Positions 1-6,817 of a stretch of 7,148 bases of DNA are shown here, piece after piece. Numbering within the stretch: position 1 is the stretch's first letter; each line of letters starts with the position of its first letter. Both the position numbers and the translations under genes were made by a program. The notes beneath the pieces are model-generated. The model did not search any database. It saw nothing but the letters and a program-made list of their open reading frames with translations, and had not been told where the DNA came from. Origin of the DNA: an uncultured Peptococcaceae bacterium (GTDB taxonomy: Bacteria; Bacillota; Peptococcia; Peptococcales; Peptococcaceae); assembly GCA_902492275.1 (NCBI GenBank), contig CABUKW010000147.1, positions 1 to 7,148 on the forward strand. The letters run 5' to 3'.

Positions 1-30
1 CTCTCAATCTAATAAAACAATTATCTCCTA

Positions 31-80
31 TTACACTGGAGATGTAAAGAAGCTGGTCTAAGGGTTTATAGGTATCCCTT
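31..80. repeat. Two short inverted repeats in the dnaE leader
   Basis: The 116 bases before dnaE hold no gene. Two small dyads are visible. TTACA at 31-35 pairs with TGTAA at 43-47 across 7 bases, and AAGGG at 60-64 pairs with CCCTT at 76-80 across 11 bases. The first could be a repressor operator or chance. The second could be a weak hairpin in the leader RNA or the remains of an upstream terminator. I saw no convincing -35/-10 pair at normal spacing: TTGAAC at 79-84 is only 13 bases from TATACA at 98-103. The dnaE promoter may therefore lie outside the window. Five-base arms are common by chance. Confidence 0.2.
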
Positions 81-102
81 GAACAACCTAAATACATTAT
101 AC

Positions 103-108
103 AAGGAG
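103..108 (+). promoter_or_regulatory. Ribosome binding site of dnaE
   Basis: AAGGAG lies 8 bases before the ATG at 117. This is a near-ideal Shine-Dalgarno sequence and spacing. It supports this start, as does the PHP motif beginning only a few residues into the protein. Confidence 0.8.
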
Positions 109-116
109 TAGATTGG

Positions 117-3100
117 ATGGAACCTTTCGTTCATTTACATAATCATACAGCATATAGCTTATTAGACGGCGCCAGCAAAATTGACGAACTGATGAAACGG
201 GCTAAAGAATTAAATATGCCAGCGATGGCCATTACCGACCATGGCGTGATGTATGGTGCAGTAGATTTTTACAAGGCCTGCAAGAAAAATGACATTAAGC
301 CGATAATTGGCTGTGAGGTTTATGTTGCTCCGCGCACTCGTTTTGACCGGCAAGCTGGCTTAGATGACAGCGCCTATCATTTGATTCTTTTAGTGAAAAA
401 CGAGATAGGCTATCGCAATTTATCCCGTTTAGAGTCGCTGGCCTCTTTAGAAGGGTTTTATTATAAGCCGCGAGTTGATAGGGAAATTTTGTCCAAATAC
501 CATGAAGGGCTTATCGCATTATCGGGCTGTATGGCCGGAGAGGTTGCGCAAAAAATTCTGCAAGACGACTTAGACGGCGCCCGGGAAGCAGCTCTGTGGT
601 ATAAAGAAACTTTTGGCGCTGAAAACTACTATTTTGAAGTGCAAAATCATGGCATTCATGAACAAATGCAGATTAATTATCATCTCAACCTGTTGAGTCA
701 GGAACTGGATATTCCGCTGGTGGCCACCAACGATAATCATTACGTTTACGCAGAGGACGCCAAAACCCAGGACGTGATGATGTGTATTCAGATGGGCAAA
801 ACGCTGGATGATGTCAATCGTATGCGATTTGACAGCAATAATTTTTATCTGAAAAGTTATGATGAAATGCAGCAGGCCCTAGGCGATTATCCTGAAGCCT
901 TGACCAATACGCTGAAAATTGCCCAACAATGTAATTTTGACTTTGTCTTTGGAGAAAATCATATGCCCATTTTTGCTGTGCCAGAAGGCTATACGCTGGA
1001 CAGCTACTTTGAAGAGCTTTGCCGGAAAGAAATTCAGACCCGTTATCAGCCTGTTACCGAGGAAGTGACCAAACGGTTGGATTATGAATTGTCTATCATC
1101 AAGCAAATGGGCTATTCGGGTTATTTTTTGATTGTATGGGATTTTATTCGATTTGCGCGGGAAAAGGGGATTTATGTTGGCCCGGGCCGTGGTTCGGCAG
1201 CAGGCAGTATTGTGTCCTATGCGCTACATATCACCGATATTGACCCGCTCAAATATGATTTGCTCTTTGAACGGTTTCTAAATCCAGAACGGGTTAGCAT
1301 GCCTGATATTGATATCGACTTTTGCTATGAGCGGCGGGGTGAAGTCATTGACTATGTAATTGAAAAATATGGACAGGACCATGTCTGCCAGATTATCACT
1401 TTTGGTACCATGGCAGCCCGCGGCGCTATCCGTGACGTAGGCCGGGTGTTGAATATCCCTATCGCCACCGTCAATAAAGTGTCTAAAGCCATCCCGAACG
1501 AATTGGGTATGACCATTGAAAAGGCGTTACATGCTTCTCAAGAGTTGCGTGGTTATTGTGAAGCGGATTCGCAAATTGCTGAACTGATTGCTACTGCACA
1601 GAAATTGGAAGGCTTGCCCCGTCATGCCGGCACCCATGCCGCCGGCGTGGTGATTTCAAAAGAACCGCTGGATTATTATTTGCCGTTGCAAAAATCGGCA
1701 GAATGTGGTGTAATCACCCAGTTTGCCAAAGAAAATGTAGAAGAAATCGGCCTGTTAAAAATGGACTTTTTGGGGCTGCGCACTTTGACCGTTATCAATA
1801 AGGCTGTGGATATGATTCTGGAAAATCATGGCGTGACCATTGATTTTAACCAAATGTCTATGGATGACAAGGCTACCTACCAGCTTTTATGTGACGGGGA
1901 CAGTATTGGTGTATTTCAGTTGGAAAGTAATGGCCTGCGGGCTATTATGCGGGAGCTGGCGCCTAATGATTTGGAAGATATTATTGCTATGGTGGCCTTA
2001 TATCGCCCTGGTCCGTTAAAAAGCGGTATGGTGGATGATTTGATTGAACGCAAGCATGGCCGCAAGGAAATTGAATATCTCCATCCTTCCCTAGAGCCCA
2101 TTCTAAAACCCACCTATGGCGTCATTCTCTATCAGGAGCAGGTTATGCTGATTGCCCGCGACCTAGCAGGCTTTTCGCTGGGACAGGCTGATATGCTGCG
2201 CCGGGCTATGGGAAAAAAGAAACCAGAAATTATTGCGGCCATGAAGCAGGACTTTATGGATGGCGCGGAAAAAAATCAAGTAGACCGCAATGTTGCCGCC
2301 AAAGTATTTGAGTTGATTGAATATTTTGCCGGCTATGGCTTTAATAAAAGTCACAGTGCTGCTTATGCGATTGTGGCTTATCAGACTGCCTACCTCAAAG
2401 CCCACTATCCAGTAGAGTTTATGGCAGCGCTGCTAACCAGTATTATGGATTCGGCAGACAGGATTTCTTTTTATATTGCCGAATGTAAACGTATGGGGAT
2501 TGCAGTATTAACGCCCGATGTCAATGAAAGTCAGGAAAATTTCACCGTCAGCAACGGACGTATTCGCTTTGGACTGGCCGCCATGAAAAATGTAGGCAAA
2601 GGCGCTATGCAGTCCATCATTCAGGTGCGCAATGAAGAAGGGCCCTTTACTTCGCTGCAGGATTTCTGCGCTCGGGTGGATTTAAGTCAGGTCAATAAGC
2701 GCATGCTGGAAAATCTGATCAAAGGCGGCGCCTTTGATTCTTTAGAAGGCAGTAAACGGCAAATGTTGGAGATTTTAGACCAATGTCTGGAACAAGGCAA
2801 CGAAATTCGCCGCAGTAAAGCCAGTGCGCAGATTTCATTGTTTGATTTTGCTGAAGAAACAGGGCTGACCTCCCGCTACGCACCGATTCCATTGCCGGAT
2901 GTGCCTGAATTTAGCAAGCAAGAACTGTTGGCCATGGAGAAACAAATTTTAGGCTTGTATGTAAGCGGTCATCCGCTGGACGATTATAAAAAAGTGCTCG
3001 GCGAAAAAACTTCGGTGACATTGGCCGAACTGACAGAGGAGGATGACCAAAAACGCATCATTTTGGGAGGCATGATTGATAATTTTAAAATTAATACCAC

Positions 3101-3704
3101 CAAACGGGGCGATACCATGGCCACCTGTCAATTTGAAGATTTAACTGGCAGCGTGGATGTGCTGGTATTTCCGAAAACCTTTGTGCGTTACCGGGAAATG
3201 ATTCAAAAAGACGCCATTGTCTTGATAAAAGGTCGTTATATGGCACAGGACGATAATCCCAAAGTATCGGCCGATGAAATTTTGCCACTGCCCAGCGACG
3301 CCCAGTGGGCCGAACAAAAGACAAAAGGTTCTGCCCCTATGGCGCCGGAGCCTCAGCTAGAGCAATACAATCATTCCCCGTATGGGCGGCAATCGGCGCA
3401 ACCAGTTCCTGAAATTGCACCGAAAGTAGCATCTTTACAAGAAGTTGCCGATAAGCAAACAAAAAAATTATATTTGCGGCTGTCCGGCAAACAAGCTGCG
3501 CCACAGATACAGCGGCAATTAAAGCTGATTTTGCGCAAACATCAGGGCGCTATGCCTGTTTACTTTTACTTCAGTGACGAAAAACGCATGGTGTTGGCGG
3601 AATATCAGTATTGGGTAAATAGTGATATTGATTTGATTATGGCTTTGAGCCAGCTATTGGGCGCAGAAAATATCTCGGTGAAAGAGGCAAAACAGGAGGA
3701 ATAA
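117..3704 (+). CDS. dnaE: DNA polymerase III subunit alpha (DnaE)
   Basis: Cytoplasmic replicative polymerase that extends DNA 5' to 3' within the holoenzyme. It has 1195 residues, normal for a full-length DnaE. The N-terminal PHP domain (about 1-270) keeps a full-looking metal-binding set: H8 and H10, D17, D41-H42, E67, H88, C138, D206 and H208. The polymerase core follows, with GPGRGSAAGS at 355-364, the catalytic PDIDIDF at 396-402 (acidic residues D397 and D399) and the third catalytic aspartate D550 in MDFLGLRTL. A helix-hairpin-helix region spans roughly 815-895. QISLF at 905-909 matches the internal beta-clamp-binding consensus. An OB fold covers about 978-1065, then a polar Q/P-rich linker and a small C-terminal domain from about 1117. 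It has no PolC-type exonuclease insertion and no intein. It is first of a tight run with coaD and pyk. The family assignment is certain; an active PHP domain is inferred from its residues. Confidence 0.98.
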   Translation: MEPFVHLHNHTAYSLLDGASKIDELMKRAKELNMPAMAITDHGVMYGAVDFYKACKKNDIKPIIGCEVYVAPRTRFDRQAGLDDSAYHLILLVKNEIGYRNLSRLESLASLEGFYYKPRVDREILSKYHEGLIALSGCMAGEVAQKILQDDLDGAREAALWYKETFGAENYYFEVQNHGIHEQMQINYHLNLLSQELDIPLVATNDNHYVYAEDAKTQDVMMCIQMGKTLDDVNRMRFDSNNFYLKSYDEMQQALGDYPEALTNTLKIAQQCNFDFVFGENHMPIFAVPEGYTLDSYFEELCRKEIQTRYQPVTEEVTKRLDYELSIIKQMGYSGYFLIVWDFIRFAREKGIYVGPGRGSAAGSIVSYALHITDIDPLKYDLLFERFLNPERVSMPDIDIDFCYERRGEVIDYVIEKYGQDHVCQIITFGTMAARGAIRDVGRVLNIPIATVNKVSKAIPNELGMTIEKALHASQELRGYCEADSQIAELIATAQKLEGLPRHAGTHAAGVVISKEPLDYYLPLQKSAECGVITQFAKENVEEIGLLKMDFLGLRTLTVINKAVDMILENHGVTIDFNQMSMDDKATYQLLCDGDSIGVFQLESNGLRAIMRELAPNDLEDIIAMVALYRPGPLKSGMVDDLIERKHGRKEIEYLHPSLEPILKPTYGVILYQEQVMLIARDLAGFSLGQADMLRRAMGKKKPEIIAAMKQDFMDGAEKNQVDRNVAAKVFELIEYFAGYGFNKSHSAAYAIVAYQTAYLKAHYPVEFMAALLTSIMDSADRISFYIAECKRMGIAVLTPDVNESQENFTVSNGRIRFGLAAMKNVGKGAMQSIIQVRNEEGPFTSLQDFCARVDLSQVNKRMLENLIKGGAFDSLEGSKRQMLEILDQCLEQGNEIRRSKASAQISLFDFAEETGLTSRYAPIPLPDVPEFSKQELLAMEKQILGLYVSGHPLDDYKKVLGEKTSVTLAELTEEDDQKRIILGGMIDNFKINTTKRGDTMATCQFEDLTGSVDVLVFPKTFVRYREMIQKDAIVLIKGRYMAQDDNPKVSADEILPLPSDAQWAEQKTKGSAPMAPEPQLEQYNHSPYGRQSAQPVPEIAPKVASLQEVADKQTKKLYLRLSGKQAAPQIQRQLKLILRKHQGAMPVYFYFSDEKRMVLAEYQYWVNSDIDLIMALSQLLGAENISVKEAKQEE
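3694..3700 (+). promoter_or_regulatory. Ribosome binding site of coaD, inside the end of dnaE
   Basis: AGGAGGA lies within the last Gln-Glu-Glu codons of dnaE and 5 bases before the coaD ATG. The dnaE stop codon and the coaD start are separated by one base. Ribosomes finishing dnaE therefore reach this site, which makes translational coupling likely and fixes the coaD start. Confidence 0.8.
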
Positions 3705-3705
3705 C

Positions 3706-4185
3706 ATGAGAATTGCAATCTATGCAGGAACCTTTGACCCCATCACCAACGGGCATCTCAACGTATTAGCCAGTGCCGCCAAGGTATTCGACCAGGTGAT
3801 TGTGGCTGTCGCTGCTGATAACAATAAGCAAACCTTGTTTACTTTAGAAGAACGGACAGCTCTAGCTAAGAGCAGCACTAGCCATTTGGAAAATGTACGC
3901 GTAGAAGCTTTTTCTGGACTTTTGGTGAAATTTGCGCAGGAAAAAGGCGCCACTGCCTTGGTGCGCGGTTTGCGTATGGTGTCCGATTTTGAATATGAAA
4001 TGCAGATGGCCTTATTCAATAAGGATTTATGCGCACAGTTGGAAACGGTTTTCTTTATTGCCGATGCGGAGCATTCCTTTATCAGTTCCAGTCAGGTGCG
4101 CAATATCGCCAGCTTGGGCGGCAATGTTGAAAAATATGTATCTACGGCGGTTTCTGCTGCGCTGCAGAAAAAATATCAAAATTAA
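3706..4185 (+). CDS. coaD: Phosphopantetheine adenylyltransferase (CoaD)
   Basis: Transfers AMP from ATP to 4'-phosphopantetheine, giving dephospho-CoA and pyrophosphate. This is the next-to-last step of coenzyme A synthesis and is cytoplasmic; the family is typically hexameric. At 159 residues it has the standard length. The nucleotidyltransferase signature GTFDPITNGH is at 8-17, with the T-x-G-H motif at 14-17. Further conserved elements are K41 with the FTLEER stretch at 45-50, FSGLLVKFA at 69-77, VRGLR at 86-90 followed by SDFEYE at 93-98, and the ISSSxVR motif at 126-132. All expected substrate-binding residues appear present. It starts one base after dnaE and ends 24 bases before pyk, so co-transcription is very likely. 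In many bacteria coaD instead sits beside rsmD, so this placement is less usual. The assignment is firm. Confidence 0.97.
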   Translation: MRIAIYAGTFDPITNGHLNVLASAAKVFDQVIVAVAADNNKQTLFTLEERTALAKSSTSHLENVRVEAFSGLLVKFAQEKGATALVRGLRMVSDFEYEMQMALFNKDLCAQLETVFFIADAEHSFISSSQVRNIASLGGNVEKYVSTAVSAALQKKYQN

Positions 4186-4186
4186 T

Positions 4187-4202
4187 AGGAGGAATGGAGG
4201 AA
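4187..4202 (+). promoter_or_regulatory. Tandem Shine-Dalgarno sequences before pyk
   Basis: Two strong sites stand in a row, AGGAGGAA at 4187-4194 and GGAGGAA at 4196-4202. The second has the core GGAGG 9 bases before the pyk ATG at 4210 and is the likely working site. The first is too far from that ATG, and only 1 base from an ATG at 4194 that would open a 7-residue reading frame overlapping the pyk start. It may simply increase ribosome recruitment. Confidence 0.6.
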
Positions 4203-4209
4203 CTCTGCC

Positions 4210-5955
4210 ATGAATAAAAAAACAAAAATCGTCTGCACCATCGGTCCAGCCAGCCAATCGATTGAGACCTTGGTGCAATTGCTGCAAAATGGTATGAATG
4301 TAGCTCGGCTGAATTTTTCCCATGGAACACACGAGGAACATGCCGGGCGGATTGTCAATATTCGTAAGGCGTCTCAGCTCACAGGCATTCCTGTCGCTAT
4401 TATGCTGGATACCAAAGGCCCTGAAGTGCGTACTGGCATGTTGGAAAACGGTTCCATTCAACTGGAAGCTGGTCAGGAAACCATCCTGACTACGGAAGTT
4501 ATAACTGGCAACGCCCAGCGGTTCACCATCAACTACGCTGGTATCATTGACGATTTACAAATAGGCGACCGGATTTTATTGGATGATGGGTTGATTGGCT
4601 TGGAGGTTTTGGAACTGACAGCGCCGGATATTCGTTGCCGCGTTCTTAATTCTGGAAAATTATCCAACCGTAAAGGTGTCAATATTCCTGGTGTCGCTTT
4701 GAATTTACCAGCAGTCAGTCAGCAAGATTATGAAGATTTGCTGTTTGGTATTGCCCAGCAGGTCGATTTTATTGCTGCCTCCTTTGTGCGCAGCGCCGAT
4801 GACGTGATGCAAATTCGTCACATTTTAGAAGAACATAACGCTGATATTCATATTGTAGCCAAAATTGAAAACCAACAGGGAGTAGACCATCTGGAAGAAA
4901 TTTTGGCCGTTTCCGACGGTTTGATGGTAGCCCGCGGCGATTTAGGCGTAGAAATTCCCACAGAACGAGTTCCGCTTTTGCAAAAAAAGATGATTCAAAC
5001 ATGCAATCAAGCGGGAAAACCAGTGATTACCGCCACACAAATGTTAGATTCTATGATTCGCAATCCCCGTCCTACCAGAGCAGAAGCCAACGATGTGGCC
5101 AATGCTATTTTTGACGGTACCGACGCTGTCATGTTATCTGGCGAAACCGCTGCTGGAAGCTATCCGGTAGAGGCGATCCAAACCATGGTAAAAATTTTGA
5201 AAACCACAGAAGAAGCTTTAAAGCAACAACCTCTGCCATCCTGGAAGGCAGGGTTAGGCCATATTACCGATGCCATTGGCTATGCAACCTGCACCATAGC
5301 AGACCATTTAGCAGCCAAAGCCATTATCACCGCCACCGAGTCCGGCTCCACTGCCCGCAAGGTGTCCCAATATCGTCCTGCTTCTGAAATTTTGGCCGTT
5401 ACCAGCCGGGAAAAAACATTGCGGAAGCTATTGTTGATTTGGGGGGTAACTCCCATTTTAGGACAACCAGTTACCAATACCGACGATATGATTCAGGATT
5501 CAGTACTGCGCTGTACCGAACAGGACTTAATTCACGATGGCGACGTAGTGGTACTGACAGCCGGTGTACCTGTGGGGATTTCCGGTACCACCAATTTAAT
5601 CAAAGTGGAAGTGGTAGGCAAGATGCTGACCAAAGGACATGGTCTGGGATCCGGCTCTGTTGCCGGGTTTGTGCGGGTGATTACTCAGCCTGAAGATTTA
5701 CAGTTAGTACAGGAGCATGAAATTTTGGTCACAGCTGCTACCGACGCAACCTATTTACAGGCTATGAAAAAGGCTAAAGCTTTCGTCACCGAAACTGCCG
5801 GTATGACCTCCCATGGTGCCATCACGGCCTTGAGTATGAATAAGCCGATTATCACTGGTGCAGAACATATTACCAAACTGGTACAAACAGGGGACTTGAT
5901 TACGTTGGAATTGGATACGGGTATTATTTATAAAGGACAGACAGGAATTCAGTAA
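4210..5955 (+). CDS. pyk: Pyruvate kinase with C-terminal PEP-utilizer domain
   Basis: Converts phosphoenolpyruvate and ADP to pyruvate and ATP, the last step of glycolysis, in the cytoplasm. It has 581 residues, close to the long Bacillus/Geobacillus form and about 110 longer than the basic bacterial enzyme. Domain A (about 1-72 and 170-345) carries ARLNFSHG at 32-39, TKGPEVRTG at 68-76, the signature IHIVAKIENQQGV around catalytic K218, metal ligands E220 and D244 (ARGDLGVEIP), and TATQMLDSM at 274-282. The B lid is about 73-168 and the C regulatory domain about 346-470. A PEP-utilizer (phosphohistidine-like) domain spans about 478-575, with T533-S534-H535 as its conserved His motif. E72 matches the position where Glu is typical of K+-dependent enzymes, so K+ dependence is predicted. 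The His motif reads TSHGA where TSHAA is commoner. Third gene of the dnaE run. Confidence 0.97.
   Translation: MNKKTKIVCTIGPASQSIETLVQLLQNGMNVARLNFSHGTHEEHAGRIVNIRKASQLTGIPVAIMLDTKGPEVRTGMLENGSIQLEAGQETILTTEVITGNAQRFTINYAGIIDDLQIGDRILLDDGLIGLEVLELTAPDIRCRVLNSGKLSNRKGVNIPGVALNLPAVSQQDYEDLLFGIAQQVDFIAASFVRSADDVMQIRHILEEHNADIHIVAKIENQQGVDHLEEILAVSDGLMVARGDLGVEIPTERVPLLQKKMIQTCNQAGKPVITATQMLDSMIRNPRPTRAEANDVANAIFDGTDAVMLSGETAAGSYPVEAIQTMVKILKTTEEALKQQPLPSWKAGLGHITDAIGYATCTIADHLAAKAIITATESGSTARKVSQYRPASEILAVTSREKTLRKLLLIWGVTPILGQPVTNTDDMIQDSVLRCTEQDLIHDGDVVVLTAGVPVGISGTTNLIKVEVVGKMLTKGHGLGSGSVAGFVRVITQPEDLQLVQEHEILVTAATDATYLQAMKKAKAFVTETAGMTSHGAITALSMNKPIITGAEHITKLVQTGDLITLELDTGIIYKGQTGIQ
5905..5934 (+). 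promoter_or_regulatory. Possible internal promoter for tcdA
   Basis: TTGGAA (5905-5910) and TATAAA (5929-5934) stand 18 bases apart inside the last codons of pyk. They match the sigma-70/sigma-A hexamers TTGACA and TATAAT at 4 and 5 of 6 positions. Transcription would start near 5942, leaving a leader of roughly 50 bases before tcdA. The region is AT-rich, so a chance match is quite possible. Confidence 0.22.
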
Positions 5956-5994
5956 CAAAGTAGTATCTTATGAAAATAGAAGGAAGGGAGAACC

Positions 5995-6705
5995 ATGGCT
6001 GATTGTTATGACCGTACACGGTTGTTGATTGGACAATCCGGTTTAACGCGCTTGCAGCAATCTCATGTTCTGATAGCCGGTGTGGGAGGGGTAGGTTCCT
6101 TTGCCGCCGAAGCACTGGCGCGGGCCGGTGTAGGAACCTTAACTTTAGTAGACCATGATACGGTTGACATCACCAATTTAAATCGGCAAATTCATGCTAC
6201 CAGCAAAACCATTGGCCAGCCGAAAGTACAGGTTATGACCCAACGGATTGCAGAAATAAACCCAGCCATTCAAGTATATTGCGTACAAGAATTTTTATTG
6301 GCAGATAATTTAGAAGCTGTTTTGCAGAACGGCTCCTATAACTATATCATCGATGCCATGGATACCGTCACGGCCAAGCTGGCTTTGATAGCATACTGCA
6401 TCGCCCGCAAAATTCCTGTCATCAGCAGCATGGGTACCGCCAATAAACTGGACGCCAGCAAATTTGAAGTTACCGATATCAGCAAAACCCACACTTGCCC
6501 TCTGGCTCGTGTGATGCGCAAAGAACTGCGGGACAGAGGAATAACCTCTGGTGTAGAAGTACTTTATTCCACAGCACAGCCAGTTTATCGTCCGGTGGCT
6601 AGGCAGGCTGGTGAAAAGCCAGTTCCCGGCAGCATTTCTTATGTCCCATCGGTAGCGGGGCTGCTGCTGGCAGGACATGTGGTGCAAAAGCTATTACAGA
6701 AATAG
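5995..6705 (+). CDS. tcdA: tRNA threonylcarbamoyladenosine dehydratase (TcdA/CsdL family)
   Basis: ThiF/MoeB-like (E1-type) enzyme that uses ATP to cyclize t6A at tRNA position 37 into ct6A, in the cytoplasm. The Rossmann nucleotide-binding loop GVGGVGS is at 29-35. D53 ends the second strand (TLVDHD), the NLNRQIHA motif is at 61-68 with R64, K77 is the expected ATP-contacting lysine, and IDAMDTV at 119-125 holds D123. Domain order and the NRQIHA stretch closely resemble E. coli TcdA rather than MoeB, and the zinc CxxC pairs of MoeB/ThiF are absent. It has 236 residues, somewhat shorter than E. coli TcdA. The ATG is preceded by GGAAGGGAG (5982-5990), only 4 bases away. It lies 39 bases after pyk, either as the last operon gene or under a weak internal promoter. 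Other ThiF-like functions cannot be fully excluded by sequence alone. Confidence 0.88.
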   Translation: MADCYDRTRLLIGQSGLTRLQQSHVLIAGVGGVGSFAAEALARAGVGTLTLVDHDTVDITNLNRQIHATSKTIGQPKVQVMTQRIAEINPAIQVYCVQEFLLADNLEAVLQNGSYNYIIDAMDTVTAKLALIAYCIARKIPVISSMGTANKLDASKFEVTDISKTHTCPLARVMRKELRDRGITSGVEVLYSTAQPVYRPVARQAGEKPVPGSISYVPSVAGLLLAGHVVQKLLQK

Positions 6706-6706
6706 T

Positions 6707-6770
6707 AAAAACGCAAAGAAAATATTCATCCACTGTCTAGCAATGCGATAAAAAAATTCTTTGCGTTTTT
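6707..6770. terminator. Bidirectional terminator between tcdA and the convergent ttcA-like gene
   Basis: AAAAACGCAAAGAA at 6707-6720 is the perfect reverse complement of TTCTTTGCGTTTTT at 6757-6770, giving a 14-bp stem. The run of T at 6766-6770 (+ strand) and the run of A at 6707-6711 (T on the - strand) supply U-tracts in both directions. It begins 2 bases after the tcdA stop and lies between convergent genes, as expected for a shared terminator. The 36-base A-rich loop is unusually long and the stem has only 4 G:C pairs. Confidence 0.75.
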
Positions 6771-6772
6771 GC

Positions 6773-6817
6773 TTAATAAACGGATATACAATACTCTGCT
6801 CTATAATAGTTTATTGA
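6773..6817. repeat. AT-rich inverted repeat over the ttcA-like stop codon
   Basis: AATAAAC at 6775-6781 pairs with GTTTATT at 6809-6815 across 27 bases. On the + strand a G:U and an outer U:A pair extend the stem to 9. It covers the minus-strand stop codon (6811-6813) and sits next to the larger terminator repeat. It has only one G:C pair, so it is probably a weak RNA structure or chance in AT-rich DNA. Confidence 0.2.

Noticed and set aside
79..103. TTGAAC and TATACA as a dnaE promoter
   Set aside because: The spacing is only 13 bases, too short for a normal sigma-70/sigma-A promoter, and the -10 overlaps the ribosome binding site.
3932..4213. A 93-codon + strand frame overlapping coaD
   Set aside because: Out of frame with coaD, rich in Arg, Cys and Trp, with no recognisable motif; a shadow of the real gene.
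4027..4461. A 144-codon open frame on the minus strand across the end of coaD and start of pyk
   Set aside because: It lies antisense to two clearly conserved genes, resembles no family I know, and has low-complexity composition typical of a shadow frame.
6310..6687. A 125-codon minus-strand open frame inside tcdA
   Set aside because: Antisense to conserved tcdA codons with no recognisable motif; explained as a shadow.
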